Shown piece after piece: positions 34,417-44,492 of a stretch of DNA of 64,000 nt (positions within the stretch are counted from its first letter, which is position 1; each line of letters begins with the position of its first letter). This DNA comes from Mycolicibacterium iranicum (GTDB lineage Bacteria; Actinomycetota; Actinomycetes; Mycobacteriales; Mycobacteriaceae). The notes beneath the pieces are model-generated. The model searched no databases and was not told the origin of the DNA. It worked only from the letters and a program-made list of their open reading frames with translations. The stretch spans positions 124,001 through 188,000 of the forward strand of contig NZ_JACHVU010000002.1 in NCBI RefSeq assembly GCF_014190915.1, written 5' to 3'. Both the position numbers and the translations under genes were made by a program.

Positions 34417-35346
34417 CTACTTCTCTCGGCGGGACACCGCCGCGGCCAACGCCCCGCCGAGCGCACCCAGGGCCAACGCCGACGGCACCCCGATCCGGGC
34501 GGCCTTGCGCGCGGTACGGAAGTCGCGGATCTCCCATCCGCGTTCCCGCGCCACGTCACGTAGGTCGGCGTCGGGGTTGATGGCCACGGCCGTTCCGACC
34601 AGCGACAGCATCGGCACGTCGTTGAAGCTGTCCGAATAGGCGGTGCACCGGCGCAGGTTGAGCCCCTCGCGGATAGCCAGGGACCGTACGGCGTGCGCCT
34701 TGCCGGTGCCGTGCAGGATGTCGCCGACCAGGCGACCGGTGAAGATGCCGTCGACCGACTCGGCGACCGTGCCCAGCGCGCCGGTCAGGCCCAGCCGTCG
34801 CGCGATCGTGTCGGCCAGCTCATACGGCGTCGCCGTGACCAGCCACACCTGCTGGCCGGCGTCGAGGTGCATCTGGGCCAGCGCCCGAGTGCCGGGCCAG
34901 ATCTTCTCGGCGATGATCTCGTCGTAGATGTCCTCACCGAGCGCGACCAGCTCGGCGGTGGAGCGGCCCTCGATGAACGACAGCGCCTTGCGCCGCCCGG
35001 CCGCGACGTCGTCGCTGTTCTCGCGGCCGGTGAGCTGGAACTTCGCCTGGGCGAACGCGAACCGGGCCAGGTCCTGATAGGTGAAGTACTCCCGTGCGGC
35101 CAGGCCGCGCGCGAAGTGGACCAGCGATGACCCGTGCACCAGCGTGTTGTCGACGTCGAAGAACGCGGCCGCGGTCAGATCGGGCGGCGGTGGCGGCGGG
35201 CTGTCGGCCGGCGCCAGCGGCTCGCCGAGCGCGTACCGCTCGGCGGGGTCCGCGACGTTCTCCGCGGCGACCTCGGCGCTGGCCTCTCCGGCGAGCTTCT
35301 GCGCCCGGTTCTCGGAATCGATCTCAGATCCCCCGGTGTCGGACAC
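34417..35346 (-). CDS. HAD-IB phosphatase, SerB-like
   Basis: A 309-residue HAD-superfamily subfamily IB protein. The nucleophile motif [15 protein letters not shown] (DVDNT in place of DxDxT) is near residues 59-73; [17 protein letters not shown] is motif II, and [16 protein letters not shown] is motif IV. The C-terminal end ([21 protein letters not shown]) looks like a short membrane anchor or amphipathic helix. Members are annotated as phosphoserine phosphatase, but many act on other phosphates. It matches Rv0505c (serB1). GTG start. Confidence 0.83.
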   Translation of the reverse strand: MSDTGGSEIDSENRAQKLAGEASAEVAAENVADPAERYALGEPLAPADSPPPPPPDLTAAAFFDVDNTLVHGSSLVHFARGLAAREYFTYQDLARFAFAQAKFQLTGRENSDDVAAGRRKALSFIEGRSTAELVALGEDIYDEIIAEKIWPGTRALAQMHLDAGQQVWLVTATPYELADTIARRLGLTGALGTVAESVDGIFTGRLVGDILHGTGKAHAVRSLAIREGLNLRRCTAYSDSFNDVPMLSLVGTAVAINPDADLRDVARERGWEIRDFRTARKAARIGVPSALALGALGGALAAAVSRREK

Positions 35347-35385
35347 GGCTACAACATTAGGTCACCTCGCCGGGATACTGGCGGG

Positions 35386-35640
35386 GTGGACCGACAGGTG
35401 GAGCTGCTGACGCGGCAGGGTTGCCCGATGTGCGCGGCCGCGGCGACGCAGCTCGCGGGGCTGGCCGGCGAACTGGGTTTCGTGCTTGCCGTGACCGATG
35501 TCGACGACGCGGCCCGGGAGGGGCGCACGGCGCTGCGCGCCGAGTACGGCGACCGCCTGCCGGTGGTGCTGCTCGACGGAGCCGAGCACAGCTACTGGGA
35601 GGTCGACGAGCCGCGGCTGCGCGCCGATCTCGCCGGCTGA
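35386..35640 (+). CDS. glutaredoxin-like (DUF836) protein
   Basis: An 84-residue thioredoxin-fold protein with a CPMC active site near residues 13-16 and a Pro-containing loop [11 protein letters not shown]. It is like DUF836 glutaredoxins (Rv0508). It probably reduces disulfides or mycothiol adducts, although the partner is unknown. It is divergent from the HAD phosphatase gene with 39 bp between starts. GTG start. Confidence 0.82.
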   Translation: MDRQVELLTRQGCPMCAAAATQLAGLAGELGFVLAVTDVDDAAREGRTALRAEYGDRLPVVLLDGAEHSYWEVDEPRLRADLAG

Positions 35641-35724
35641 CCGCACGGAGGCCGGCCCCTGGGGGCCTGGTCCCCACCGTGCCGTGTGACCTCGGATGCA
35701 GTTTCGGCGAAAGCCAGAGCAAAT

Positions 35725-35754
35725 TTGGTAGCCCAGCTGGTAAACGATTACCTT
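35725..35754 (+). promoter_or_regulatory. hemA operon promoter
   Basis: TTGGTA (35725-35730) and TACCTT (35749-35754) are spaced 18 nt, a good vegetative promoter. The next in-frame G, at 35761, is 6 nt after the -10 and begins a GTG leader ORF, so initiation probably falls on that base. Confidence 0.6.
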
Positions 35755-35760
35755 GGACCT

Positions 35761-35787
35761 GTGCTGATCGTGGTGAGGAAGCCATGA
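35761..35787 (+). CDS. 8-codon leaderless leader ORF coupled to hemA
   Basis: GTG CTG ATC GTG GTG AGG AAG CCA TGA encodes MLIVVRKP. Its stop overlaps the hemA ATG (ATGA, 35784-35787). TACCTT sits 6 nt upstream, so this ORF is probably the true 5' end of a leaderless transcript, with hemA translated by re-initiation. GAGG (35775-35778) also provides a normal ribosome site for hemA. Whether the peptide is regulatory is unknown. Confidence 0.6.
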   Translation: MLIVVRKP

Positions 35788-37154
35788 GCGTTTTGCTTTT
35801 CGGGGTTTCGCACCGCAGTGCGCCGGTGTCGGTGCTGGAACAGCTGAGCACCGACGAATCCGACCAGGCGAAGATCATCGCCGAGGTCCTGCAATCGTCG
35901 CTGGTCACCGAAGCGATGGTGCTTTCCACCTGCAACCGCGTCGAGATCTACGCGGTCGTCGAGGCCTTCCACGGCGGCCTGTCGGTGATCGGGCAGGTGC
36001 TCTCCGACCACTCCGGGATGTCGCTGCAGGATCTGACCAAGTACGCCTACGTGCGGTACGCCGAGGCGGCCGTCGAGCACCTCTTCGCGGTCGCCAGCGG
36101 CCTCGACTCCGCCGTCGTCGGTGAGCAGCAGGTCCTCGGCCAGGTCAGGCGTGCCTACGCCTCCGCAGAGGCCAACCACACCGTCGGTCGCACCCTCCAC
36201 GAGCTCTCCCAGCGCGCCCTGGCCGTCGGCAAACGCGTGCACTCCGAAACCGGGATCGACACCGCCGGCGCCTCGGTGGTGTCGGTGGCCCTCGACACGG
36301 CCGAGAAGAAGGTCGGGTCGCTGGCGGGACGCAGCGCGGTCGTCGTCGGCGCCGGCTCGATGGGCGCACTCGCGGCCAAGCAGCTGATGCGTGCCGGGGT
36401 GGAACGGATCCACGTCGTCAACCGCAGCCTGCCGCGCGGCAAGAGGCTGGCCGAGAACATCCGCGGCTACGGCGTCGCGGCCGAGGCGTTCCCGTTCGAC
36501 CACCTGCCGCCCCTGCTCACCGATGCCGACATCGTCGTCACCTGCACCGGCGCGGTCCGCCCCGTCGTCTCGCTGGCCGACGTGCACCGCGGGCTGGCGC
36601 ATGTGCGCGAGCCCAAGGAACTGGTCATCTGCGACCTCGGCATGCCCCGCGACGTCGACCCGGCGGTGGCCGGCCTTCCCGGCGTGTTCGTCGTCGACAT
36701 GGACCGCATCCTGCGGGAGCCGTCGGCCAAGGCCGCGACTTCCGACGCCGAGGCCGCGCGCACCATCGTCGCCGCGGAGGTCGCCAACTACCTTGCCGGC
36801 CAGCGCATGGCCGAGGTCACCCCGACGGTCACAGCGCTGCGGCAGCGCGCCGCAGACGTCGTCGAGGCCGAACTGCTGCGCCTCGACAACCGTTTGCCGG
36901 GCCTGGACGCCTCGCACCGCGACGAGGTCGCCAACACCGTGCGCCGGGTCGTCGACAAACTGCTGCACGCGCCGACGGTGCGGGTGAAGCAGCTCGCGAG
37001 TGCGCCCGGCGGCGACAGCTACGCCGAAGCGCTGCGTGAGCTGTTCGAACTCGACCAGCACGCCGTCGACGCGGTGGCGGGCAGCGAGCTCGGGGCCGCT
37101 GCCGAGAACATCGACTTGAGTTCTCTCGCACTAGATCTCGACAAGACCGAGTGA
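35784..37154 (+). CDS. hemA: glutamyl-tRNA reductase
   Basis: A 456-residue enzyme reducing glutamyl-tRNA to glutamate-1-semialdehyde with NADPH, the first step of C5-pathway haem synthesis. [20 protein letters not shown] carries the catalytic Cys and substrate region; [18 protein letters not shown] follows. The NADPH domain is [16 protein letters not shown] near residues 179-194, and the C-terminal dimerisation domain is helical. Slightly shorter than the M. tuberculosis protein. It opens the hemA-hemC-hemD-hemB operon and is coupled to the 8-codon leader. Confidence 0.97.
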   Translation: MSVLLFGVSHRSAPVSVLEQLSTDESDQAKIIAEVLQSSLVTEAMVLSTCNRVEIYAVVEAFHGGLSVIGQVLSDHSGMSLQDLTKYAYVRYAEAAVEHLFAVASGLDSAVVGEQQVLGQVRRAYASAEANHTVGRTLHELSQRALAVGKRVHSETGIDTAGASVVSVALDTAEKKVGSLAGRSAVVVGAGSMGALAAKQLMRAGVERIHVVNRSLPRGKRLAENIRGYGVAAEAFPFDHLPPLLTDADIVVTCTGAVRPVVSLADVHRGLAHVREPKELVICDLGMPRDVDPAVAGLPGVFVVDMDRILREPSAKAATSDAEAARTIVAAEVANYLAGQRMAEVTPTVTALRQRAADVVEAELLRLDNRLPGLDASHRDEVANTVRRVVDKLLHAPTVRVKQLASAPGGDSYAEALRELFELDQHAVDAVAGSELGAAAENIDLSSLALDLDKTE

Positions 37155-37179
37155 GTCTCGCTCTACTGAAAGTCACCAC

Positions 37180-38115
37180 GTGATTCGAATCGGCACCAGG
37201 GGAAGCCTGCTTGCCACCACTCAGGCCGGCGTCGTCCGCGACGCACTGATCGCCTCCGGGCACGACGCCGAACTGGTCATCGTGTCCACCGAAGGGGACC
37301 GGTCCGACGCGCCGATCGCCGACATCGGTGTCGGGGTCTTCACCGCGGCGCTGCGTGAGGCCATCGCAGAAGGCACCGTCGACATGGCGGTGCACTCGTA
37401 CAAGGATTTGCCGACGGCGACCGACCCGCGGTTCGTCATCGCGGCGATACCCGTGCGCGCGGATGCCCGTGACGCACTGGTCGCACGCGACGGACTGGTG
37501 CTCGGAGAGTTGCCGACCGGATCGGTCATCGGCACCTCGTCGCCGCGGCGGGCGGCGCAGCTTAGAGCACTGGGTCTCGGTTTGGAAATCCGCCCCCTAC
37601 GAGGCAACCTAGATACCAGGTTGAACAGGGTAAGCAGCGGTGATCTCGACGCCGTCGTGGTCGCCCGGGCGGGATTGGCCCGCATCGGTCGCCTCGACGC
37701 CGTCACCGAGACGCTGGAACCGGTACAGATGTTGCCGGCACCGGCGCAGGGGGCGTTGGCAGTCGAGTGCCGTGCCGGTGATACGGCGCTTGCGGAGCTG
37801 TTGGCGGAGCTGGATGACGCCGACACCCGTGCGGCGGTCACCGCAGAGCGAACCTTGCTGGCCGAACTGGAGGCGGGTTGCTCCGCACCGGTGGGCGCGA
37901 TCGCAGAAGTGGTCGAGTCGATCGATGAGGACGGCCGAGTCTTCGAAGAGCTGTCGCTGCGCGGCTGCGTGGCGACGCTGGACGGATCCGACGTGATCCG
38001 TGCGTCCGGCATCGGGACCCCCGATCGGGCACGAGAGCTCGGGCTTTCGGTGGCCGAGGAGCTTTTCGAGTTGGGCGCGCGTGATCTGTTGGACGAACGC
38101 GGGAGAGACACATGA
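37180..38115 (+). CDS. hemC: porphobilinogen deaminase
   Basis: A 311-residue enzyme joining four porphobilinogens into hydroxymethylbilane. [14 protein letters not shown] starts the fold, [13 protein letters not shown] carries the active-site Asp region, [12 protein letters not shown] and RGNLDTRL are cofactor-binding Arg segments, and [11 protein letters not shown] holds the dipyrromethane-linked Cys. GTG start. It follows hemA by 25 bp and overlaps hemD by ATGA. Confidence 0.97.
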   Translation: MIRIGTRGSLLATTQAGVVRDALIASGHDAELVIVSTEGDRSDAPIADIGVGVFTAALREAIAEGTVDMAVHSYKDLPTATDPRFVIAAIPVRADARDALVARDGLVLGELPTGSVIGTSSPRRAAQLRALGLGLEIRPLRGNLDTRLNRVSSGDLDAVVVARAGLARIGRLDAVTETLEPVQMLPAPAQGALAVECRAGDTALAELLAELDDADTRAAVTAERTLLAELEAGCSAPVGAIAEVVESIDEDGRVFEELSLRGCVATLDGSDVIRASGIGTPDRARELGLSVAEELFELGARDLLDERGRDT

Positions 38116-39839
38116 GCTTGCGAGGACGCAAGGGCAAGCCCGGCCGCATCACGTTCGTCGGCTCAGGGCCCGGGGATCCGGGCCTTCTGACGGCGCGTGC
38201 CCGCGCGGTGCTGGCGAATGCCGCCCTGGTCTTCACCGACCCTGACGTGCCCGAAGCGGTGCTGGCCCTGGTGGGCTGCGAGCTGCCGCCGCCGTCGGGC
38301 CCCCTGCCCCCTGCCGCCGACGCGGCGAAGGGTGCGGCGGGTGCTGCCACCACGGCCGTCGCCGACGCCGGGGCGGACGCCGACGGGGCCGCCAAGCCCG
38401 CCGAGGACGCCACGCCGGCCGACGACGCCGTCATCCCCGGCGGCCCGGACATCCGGCCCGCACTCGGTGACCCGTCCGAGGTCGCCAAGACGCTGGCCAC
38501 CGAGGCCCGCACCGGTGTCGACGTCGTGCGTCTGGTCGCCGGTGACCCGTTGTCGATCGACTCGGTGATCACCGAGGTCAACGCCCTGGCCAAGACGCAG
38601 CTGAACTTCGAGATCGTGCCGGGCCTGCCGGACACCTCGGCCGTGCCCACCTATGCGGGTCTGCCGCTGGGGTCTGCGCACACCGTCGCCGACGTGCGCG
38701 GTGACGTCGACTGGGCTGCCCTGGCCGCGGCCCCCGGCCCGCTGATCCTGCACGCGACCGCCTCGCATCTACCCGAGGCTGCCCGCACCCTGATCGAGTA
38801 CGGCCTGGCGGAGACCACGCCCGCCGTGGTCACCGCGAACGGCACGACGTGCCAGCAGCGTTCGGTGGAGACCACACTGGCCGGCCTGCTGGACAAGGGT
38901 GTGCTGGACAAGCCCGCCGTCAACGAGCCCGCGGGCCCGCTGACCGGGACGCTGGTCGTCACGATCGGGCGCACCGTCGCCAACCGCGCGAAGCTGAACT
39001 GGTGGGAGAGCCGGGCCCTGTACGGCTGGACCGTGCTCGTGCCCCGCACCAAGGACCAGGCGGGCGAGATGAGCGATCGTCTGGTCGGCCACGGCGCACT
39101 GCCCATCGAGGTGCCGACCATCGCGGTCGAGCCGCCGCGCAGCCCCGCCCAGATGGAAAGGGCGGTCAAGGGTTTGGTCGACGGCCGGTTCCAGTGGGTC
39201 GTGTTCACCTCGACCAACGCCGTGCGTGCGGTGTGGGAGAAGTTCAACGAGTTCGGTCTGGACGCCCGCGCGTTCTCCGGGGTGAAGATTGCCTGCGTCG
39301 GTCAGGCCACCGCCGAGAAGGTGCGCGCCTTCGGGATCAACCCCGAGCTGGTGCCCACGGGTGAGCAGAGCTCGCTGGGCCTGCTCGACGAGTTCCCGCC
39401 CTACGACGACATTTTCGATCCGGTGAACCGGGTGCTGCTGCCCCGCGCCGACATCGCCACCGAGACGCTGGCCGAAGGCCTGCGCGAACTCGGCTGGGAG
39501 ATCGAGGATGTCACGGCCTACCGCACCGTGCGTGCGGCTCCGCCGCCGGCGCACACCCGCGAGATGATCAAGACCGGTGGCTTCGACGCGGTGTGCTTCA
39601 CGTCGAGCTCGACGGTGCGCAACCTGGTGGGTATCGCCGGAAAGCCGCATGCGCGCACCATCGTCGCCTGCATCGGACCCAAGACTGCCGAGACCGCAGC
39701 GGAATTCGGCCTGCGCGTGGATGTGCAGCCCGAGGTGGCCGCAGTGGGTCCGCTGGTCGAGGCGCTCGCCGAGCACGCCGCCCGGCTGCGTGCCGAAGGT
39801 GCGTTGCCGCCGCCGCGGAAGAAGAGCCGCCGCCGCTAG
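38112..39839 (+). CDS. hemD: fusion: SUMT-like domain + uroporphyrinogen-III synthase
   Basis: A 575-residue protein. Residues 10-280 are a tetrapyrrole methylase domain with [14 protein letters not shown] intact, but later motifs have drifted: [13 protein letters not shown] (normally GGDPFxFGRG) and TYAGLPLGS (normally AGIPLTHR). An Ala/Pro/Asp-rich insert spans about 58-111. Residues 300-560 are uroporphyrinogen-III synthase, with [32 protein letters not shown] and [14 protein letters not shown]. Cyclisation of hydroxymethylbilane is confident; methylase activity is doubtful. Lys/Arg-rich end. Starts inside hemC. Confidence 0.9.
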   Translation: MSLRGRKGKPGRITFVGSGPGDPGLLTARARAVLANAALVFTDPDVPEAVLALVGCELPPPSGPLPPAADAAKGAAGAATTAVADAGADADGAAKPAEDATPADDAVIPGGPDIRPALGDPSEVAKTLATEARTGVDVVRLVAGDPLSIDSVITEVNALAKTQLNFEIVPGLPDTSAVPTYAGLPLGSAHTVADVRGDVDWAALAAAPGPLILHATASHLPEAARTLIEYGLAETTPAVVTANGTTCQQRSVETTLAGLLDKGVLDKPAVNEPAGPLTGTLVVTIGRTVANRAKLNWWESRALYGWTVLVPRTKDQAGEMSDRLVGHGALPIEVPTIAVEPPRSPAQMERAVKGLVDGRFQWVVFTSTNAVRAVWEKFNEFGLDARAFSGVKIACVGQATAEKVRAFGINPELVPTGEQSSLGLLDEFPPYDDIFDPVNRVLLPRADIATETLAEGLRELGWEIEDVTAYRTVRAAPPPAHTREMIKTGGFDAVCFTSSSTVRNLVGIAGKPHARTIVACIGPKTAETAAEFGLRVDVQPEVAAVGPLVEALAEHAARLRAEGALPPPRKKSRRR

Positions 39840-39853
39840 CCGAGGAGCTATCT

Positions 39854-40834
39854 GTGGGTTTCCCACGACACCGGCCCAGAAGGCAGCGCACCACCCCGGC
39901 CATGCGCCGGCTGGTCGCCCAGACATCCCTGGAGCCACGGCATCTCGTGCTGCCGATGTTCGTCGCCGACGGGATCGACGAACCCCGCGACATCGCGTCG
40001 ATGCCGGGCGTGGTCCAGCACACGCGGGACTCGCTACGCCGCGCCGCCGCCGACGCCGTGACCGCCGGGGTGGGCGGGCTGATGCTGTTCGGCGTGCCGA
40101 AGGACGACGACAAGGACGCCACCGGCAGCGCCGGCGTGGATCCCGACGGCATCCTCAACGTGGCACTGCGTGACCTCGCTGCAGACCTCGGCGACGACAC
40201 GGTGCTGATGGCCGACACCTGCCTCGACGAGTTCACCGACCACGGCCACTGCGGCGTGCTGGACGGGGCGGGTCGCGTCGACAACGACCAGACCAATCGT
40301 CGGTATGTGGAACTTGCTGTGGCGCAGGCGAATTCCGGGGCCCACGTGGTGGGTCCCAGTGGCATGATGGACGGTCAGGTGGCGGCGATCCGTGACGGGC
40401 TGGACGCCGCGGGATACCGCGACACCGCGATCCTGGCCTACGCCGCGAAGTTCGCCTCCGGCTTCTACGGCCCGTTCCGCGACGCGGTGGCCTCGAGCCT
40501 GCAGGGCGACCGCCGCACCTACCAGCAGGATCCGGGCAACGCCCGCGAAGCGCTGCACGAGGTGGAGCTCGACATCGAGGAGGGCGCAGACCTGGTGATG
40601 GTCAAGCCCGCGATGTCCTATCTCGACGTGGTGCGCGCCGCCGCGGACATCTCGCCCGTCCCCGTCGCCGCGTATCAGGTGTCGGGGGAGTACTCGATGA
40701 TCACCGCCGCGGCCGACCACGGCTGGATCGACCTGGACACCGTCGTGCTCGAGTCGCTGACCGGTATCCGCCGCGCGGGCGCCGACATCGTGCTGACCTA
40801 CTGGGCCGCCGATGTGGCCCGTCGGCTGTCGTGA
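39854..40834 (+). CDS. hemB: delta-aminolevulinic acid dehydratase (porphobilinogen synthase)
   Basis: A 326-residue enzyme condensing two ALA into porphobilinogen. Schiff-base lysines are in LAYAAKFASGFYGPFRDA and DLVMVKPAMSYLD. The metal loop reads DTCLDEFTDHGHCG: two of the three zinc cysteines are present and the third position is Asp, an intermediate metal-site type. GAGGAG (39842-39847) precedes the GTG at 39854. It is the fourth gene of the haem operon and overlaps the next gene by 4 bp. Confidence 0.96.
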   Translation: MGFPRHRPRRQRTTPAMRRLVAQTSLEPRHLVLPMFVADGIDEPRDIASMPGVVQHTRDSLRRAAADAVTAGVGGLMLFGVPKDDDKDATGSAGVDPDGILNVALRDLAADLGDDTVLMADTCLDEFTDHGHCGVLDGAGRVDNDQTNRRYVELAVAQANSGAHVVGPSGMMDGQVAAIRDGLDAAGYRDTAILAYAAKFASGFYGPFRDAVASSLQGDRRTYQQDPGNAREALHEVELDIEEGADLVMVKPAMSYLDVVRAAADISPVPVAAYQVSGEYSMITAAADHGWIDLDTVVLESLTGIRRAGADIVLTYWAADVARRLS

Positions 40835-41244
40835 CGGAACCGCACGAACCCCCGGCCCGGCCGCCCGACGTCGACACCGGTTTCTGGCTGTGGGTGGTGG
40901 CCCTACCGCTTATGGTGGCCGCCTACACCGTGGACGTGGTGACCGTGCAGGAGATCCCGAACACGCTGGTGCTGGCCATCTCGCTGGCCATGGTCGTCGT
41001 GGTGGCCGCCGTGGTGCTGACGTTCATGATCCTGATGCGGCTGGGTTACCGCTGGGCCCGCACGCTGTTGACGGGCGGCGCGATCGCCGCCGTCGTCTAC
41101 TCGGTGTCCAACCTGCTCGGTGTGGAGCGCCCCGACGCGCTGGCGGTCACCTACGCCGCGCTGGTCATCGTCGGCACCGTGCTGATCGGCGGTGGGGCGT
41201 ACCTGCTGCACCGCAAGGACTCCCACGACTTCTTCAGCCGGTGA
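40831..41244 (+). CDS. four-helix membrane protein
   Basis: A 137-residue protein with about four transmembrane segments (FWLWVVALPLMVAAYTVDVV; LVLAISLAMVVVVAAVVLTF; LLTGGAIAAVVYSVSNLLG; LVIVGTVLIGGGAYLL) and a His/Ser-rich short end. It overlaps hemB by 4 bp and so is part of the haem operon. No recognised family; Rv0513 is in this position in M. tuberculosis. Function unknown. Confidence 0.7.
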   Translation: MTEPHEPPARPPDVDTGFWLWVVALPLMVAAYTVDVVTVQEIPNTLVLAISLAMVVVVAAVVLTFMILMRLGYRWARTLLTGGAIAAVVYSVSNLLGVERPDALAVTYAALVIVGTVLIGGGAYLLHRKDSHDFFSR

Positions 41245-41264
41245 TTGGTTAGGCTGGCCCGACC

Positions 41265-41711
41265 ATGACCGCCCCCACGCCTTCGAGCCGGCCCCGCGTC
41301 GTCGACCTCGGGTTCTGGTGCTTCATCGGCGGCGCGGTCGTCATGATCGTGGGCGGTCTGATGGCGTCGACCGCGACATTCGACGCCGCCCGGTCGGCGA
41401 TCCCGCAGACGGTCGCCGACGAGCAGGTGCGCAGCTATCTGACGATCTACCGGTTCACCGGCATCGGCGCGGTGCTGGCCGCCGGCGCGCTGGCGTTCCT
41501 GGCCGGCAGGGCCCGACGTGGCGACGCCCGCTTTCGCCTGGCCACGCTGGCGCTGGGGTTCGCGATGGTGATCGTGATCGGCCTGCTCGCGATCGGTGTC
41601 GGTGTCGCCCAGCCGCTGATCCTGCTCGGGCTGCTCCCGGTGATGATCGGTGCGTTGCTGTTCGTCCAGCCGTCGGCACGGCTGTGGTTCGAGAAAGAGG
41701 GCGCGACGTGA
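41265..41711 (+). CDS. four-helix membrane protein
   Basis: A 148-residue protein with about four hydrophobic helices (FWCFIGGAVVMIVGGLMAST; TIYRFTGIGAVLAAGALAFL; RLATLALGFAMVIVIGLLAI; LLPVMIGALLFVQPS). Its layout resembles the preceding gene, so the two may derive from one ancestor. It starts 20 bp after that gene and its stop overlaps the DUF3093 start (ATG/GTGA type). Function unknown. Confidence 0.68.
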   Translation: MTAPTPSSRPRVVDLGFWCFIGGAVVMIVGGLMASTATFDAARSAIPQTVADEQVRSYLTIYRFTGIGAVLAAGALAFLAGRARRGDARFRLATLALGFAMVIVIGLLAIGVGVAQPLILLGLLPVMIGALLFVQPSARLWFEKEGAT

Positions 41712-42199
41712 CACAGCCGGCCGCCGAGCCCGAGGTCTTGTTCTACGAGCAGGGCGCCAGCTGGCTCTGGGTGCTGGCCGGGCCCGGCGCAGGCCTGGCG
41801 ATGGCGTTGATTCAGCTCTCGGCCGGCTACGGCATCCAGTGGGTGGTGCCGGTGCTGTTCCTGATCCTCGTCTCGGGCTTCCTGGCCATTCAGGTCAAGG
41901 CGGCGCGCATCCACACCTCGGTCGAGCTGACCACCGAACGGCTGCGCCAGGGCACCGAGATCACGCTGGCCTCCGAGATCGTGCGCGTGTACCCCGAGGC
42001 GGCCGGCTCCGAGACCCCGAAGTGGCAGTACGCGCGGGCGCTCGGTGAGCTCACGGGCGTCCCGCGCGGCCGCACGGGCATCGGCCTGCGCCTGACCAAC
42101 GACCGCACCGCGCAGGCCTGGGCGCGCAAACACCGGCAGCTGCGGGAGGCGCTGACCAACCTGGTCGAGGAGCGGATCCCGCCGGAACCGGCGTCATGA
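41708..42199 (+). CDS. DUF3093 membrane protein
   Basis: A 163-residue protein with two adjacent N-terminal transmembrane segments (WLWVLAGPGAGLAMALIQLS; IQWVVPVLFLILVSGFLAIQ) and a C-terminal cytoplasmic domain of beta strands and a basic helix, matching DUF3093. GTG start overlaps the previous stop. It is conserved in actinobacteria; the function is unknown. It overlaps the next gene by ATGA. Confidence 0.75.
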   Translation: MTQPAAEPEVLFYEQGASWLWVLAGPGAGLAMALIQLSAGYGIQWVVPVLFLILVSGFLAIQVKAARIHTSVELTTERLRQGTEITLASEIVRVYPEAAGSETPKWQYARALGELTGVPRGRTGIGLRLTNDRTAQAWARKHRQLREALTNLVEERIPPEPAS

Positions 42200-42438
42200 C
42201 GCGCCGCCGGGCCGTCATCGAGCTCGTGTGCGCCGCCCTGGCAGCGGTCGGCAGTGTGCTGGCCTGGTTGAACGCCCGCTCCGAGGTGCTCGTCGCGCCG
42301 GTGCTCGACGGCGAACCCACCACGGTCTCGCAGGTGTACCAGGCCCCGATGCTGACGCTGTCGCTGCTGCTGGCGACCGTGGCCGGTGTGCTGACCGTCC
42401 TCGGCATCGCCCAGCTGCGCCGCCCACCCGCGAACTGA
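42196..42438 (+). CDS. small two-helix membrane protein
   Basis: An 80-residue protein with two hydrophobic helices (AVIELVCAALAAVGSVLAWL; MLTLSLLLATVAGVLTVLGI) joined by a polar loop. It begins with a basic MTRRR, consistent with an inside N-terminus. It overlaps the DUF3093 gene and ends the co-directional run from hemA. A 150-bp gap follows. Function unknown. Confidence 0.65.
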   Translation: MTRRRAVIELVCAALAAVGSVLAWLNARSEVLVAPVLDGEPTTVSQVYQAPMLTLSLLLATVAGVLTVLGIAQLRRPPAN

Positions 42439-42552
42439 GATTCCCGGTCGCTCTCGGCGCCGGTTTTGCAGCCCTCAGCCGAGGCTCGGCGGCGCACCCG
42501 TCGCGATGGAGGCACCTCTACCGACCTAGCTGTGGCCCTCGCCACACTGCTG

Positions 42553-42587
42553 TTGGTACAAAGTGCAAAATCTGTAACACTGTTGCG
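42553..42587 (+). promoter_or_regulatory. promoter and palindrome before the MpaB-like gene
   Basis: TTGGTA (42553-42558) and TAACAC (42575-42580) are 16 nt apart. The sequence GTAACACTGTTGC (42574-42586) is an imperfect palindrome over the -10 and could be an operator for the TetR protein encoded next. The start ATG is 8 nt after the -10, so the leader is minimal. The rest of the 42439-42588 gap shows nothing recognised. Confidence 0.4.
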
Positions 42588-42588
42588 C

Positions 42589-43485
42589 ATGACCGAGTTG
42601 GCGAACACCTCCGGACCCCTCGAGAGCGCCGCGCCGGACGCCCTGCCGCTGGGGCCGCAGTCCCTGGTGTGGCGTTACTTCGGGGACAACCGCATGTACC
42701 TGATCGGCCCGCGGCCCGCGGTGCTGCAGAACATGCTGGCCGAGCTGGGGCAGGGCGTGTACGACCACTCGACGTTCTTCGCCGACACCGCCGAACGCCT
42801 GAAGCGGACCATCCCACCGATCTTCAACACCGTCTACGGCTCCGACGAGGACAACGCAGGGCTGCAGGTCCGCGACTTCCACCACCACGTCAAGGGCGTG
42901 ATGCCGGGCCCCGACGGCGAGGAGGTCGGCCGCTACCACGCACTGGATCCCGAGACGTACTTCTGGGCGCACGCCACGTTCGTCGAGCAGGTCTACTACT
43001 TCGCCGACACCTTCGTGAAACGCCTGACCGACGCCGAGCGTGAGCAGATCTGGCTGGAGTCCAAGACCTGGTACCGCCGCTACGGGGTCAGCGACCGCGT
43101 GATGCCCGCCACCTACGCCGACTTCGTGCAGTACTGGGACCGGATGATGGACCAGGTCGTCGTCGCGCACCCGACCGCGAAATACGGCGTCGGCTACGTC
43201 ACGAAGGGCTTCCCGCGGCCGAAGGCCGTGCACCCGCTGGTGTGGCGGCTCGTCGCGCCCGTGTTCAACCCGCTCGCGGCGTTCCTGACCACCGGCGGTC
43301 TGCCGCCGCGGGCACGCACCCTGCTGGGCCTGCCGTGGAGCGACAAACAGGAGCGGCGCTACCAGCGGTTCGCCGCCCTGTGGCGGTCGCGTCCGGTCAA
43401 CTGGGTCTGGGACCGCCTGCCGATGACCGTTCGCTACAGCGGGTACGCCGTGAAGGGCTATGCCAGGACCCATGCCCAGCCCTGA
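42589..43485 (+). CDS. MpaB/DUF2236-family oxygenase
   Basis: A 298-residue protein of the oxygenase MpaB (DUF2236, latex-clearing-protein-like) family. Signatures are [21 protein letters not shown], a YGSDEDNA segment, and [17 protein letters not shown] with His residues that would bind haem b in the family. [19 protein letters not shown] follows. It probably carries out an oxidation on a lipid-like or unsaturated substrate. Overlaps the TetR gene by 14 bp, which suggests control by that regulator. Confidence 0.8.
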   Translation: MTELANTSGPLESAAPDALPLGPQSLVWRYFGDNRMYLIGPRPAVLQNMLAELGQGVYDHSTFFADTAERLKRTIPPIFNTVYGSDEDNAGLQVRDFHHHVKGVMPGPDGEEVGRYHALDPETYFWAHATFVEQVYYFADTFVKRLTDAEREQIWLESKTWYRRYGVSDRVMPATYADFVQYWDRMMDQVVVAHPTAKYGVGYVTKGFPRPKAVHPLVWRLVAPVFNPLAAFLTTGGLPPRARTLLGLPWSDKQERRYQRFAALWRSRPVNWVWDRLPMTVRYSGYAVKGYARTHAQP

Positions 43486-44065
43486 TTCCGCCTCGCAGCA
43501 GATCCTCGACGCCGCCGTCGTCGAGTTCGAGCGGCACGGCTTCCGCCGGGTCGCGCTCGAGGACGTCGCCCGCCGCGCCGGGGTCAGCCGGACCACCATC
43601 TACCGGCGGTTCGCCAACAAGGACGAACTCGTCGGCGCCGTCATCGAACGTGAGAACGTCGCACTGTTCGCCGACATCGCGATCGAGCTCAAAAGCTCAG
43701 CGCTGCAATCGAACTACTACGTCGAGGCCTTCACGCTGTCGATCCTGAAGTTCCGCAGGCACCGGGTGCTGCACCAGATGATCACCGAGGAGCCGGGCCT
43801 CGTGCTCGAGCTGGCGGGGCGCTACCACCTCGCCGCGATCCAGCGGATGGCCGAGGCGCTGCGGGTGATCTTCCCGCTCGGTTTCGCCGAGCGCATCGGT
43901 GCGGCGGCGATCGACGAGCTCGCCGACTGCATCCTGCGGTACGCGGCGATGGTGTTGCTGCTGCCCAGTGCGCAGCCCTTGGAAACGGCCGACGACATCC
44001 GCGCGTTCGCGCGACAGCATTTCCTGCCCAGCCTGCCCGCGGCGCTGCGGACCGTCCCGGCATGA
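43472..44065 (+). CDS. TetR-family transcriptional regulator
   Basis: A 197-residue TetR regulator. [37 protein letters not shown] is the helix-turn-helix (about residues 10-46; given in two parts here by position 43498-43607). The C-terminal ligand domain is helical. The ATG at 43472 has AGGA 5 nt upstream; ATG 43460 would add four residues. It is likely autoregulatory and controls the MpaB-like oxygenase with which it overlaps. Ligand unknown. Confidence 0.85.
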   Translation: MPSPDSASQQILDAAVVEFERHGFRRVALEDVARRAGVSRTTIYRRFANKDELVGAVIERENVALFADIAIELKSSALQSNYYVEAFTLSILKFRRHRVLHQMITEEPGLVLELAGRYHLAAIQRMAEALRVIFPLGFAERIGAAAIDELADCILRYAAMVLLLPSAQPLETADDIRAFARQHFLPSLPAALRTVPA

Positions 44066-44107
44066 TCGCGTGTTTCGTACGTCACACTTTCGGGCAGCCC
44101 GTGAGCC

Positions 44108-44443
44108 ATGACCGCCGATGATCAAACCCAGCAACGCCAGGCCGGCGACAAGCCGGACGTCCAGCTCGAGCACGTCACCGAGACCCCGGACCCGGAGACC
44201 GAGAACCGCACCGAAAAGCCGGACGTCACCGACGAGCACAAGGAGAAGGCCAAGGAGATGGCCAAGGCCTACTCCGACGACCTGCAGACCACCACGCTGC
44301 CCGGCAGCAGCGGCACCGTCTCCGGCACCTCCGTCACCGACTGGGTGGACGACGAGGACAAGGGCAAGATCGAGACCTCGGCCGACGAGGGCAACGTCGA
44401 GTACCGCAACACCGAGGAGTTCAAGAAGAAACTCGACGAGTGA
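44108..44443 (+). CDS. small acidic disordered protein
   Basis: A 111-residue hydrophilic protein, rich in Asp, Glu, Lys and Thr, without predicted helices beyond KEKAKEMAKAYSDDL. It has no signal peptide or membrane segment. Codon use is GC-rich in third positions like its neighbours, so it looks real. The lysine- and acid-rich composition resembles mycobacterial stress-type hypothetical proteins. Function unknown. It follows the TetR gene by 42 bp. Confidence 0.6.
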   Translation: MTADDQTQQRQAGDKPDVQLEHVTETPDPETENRTEKPDVTDEHKEKAKEMAKAYSDDLQTTTLPGSSGTVSGTSVTDWVDDEDKGKIETSADEGNVEYRNTEEFKKKLDE

Positions 44444-44492
44444 TCCGGGGAGGGCCCGCGGCGCCGACAGGCGTGTGCCTAATCTGATCTTC

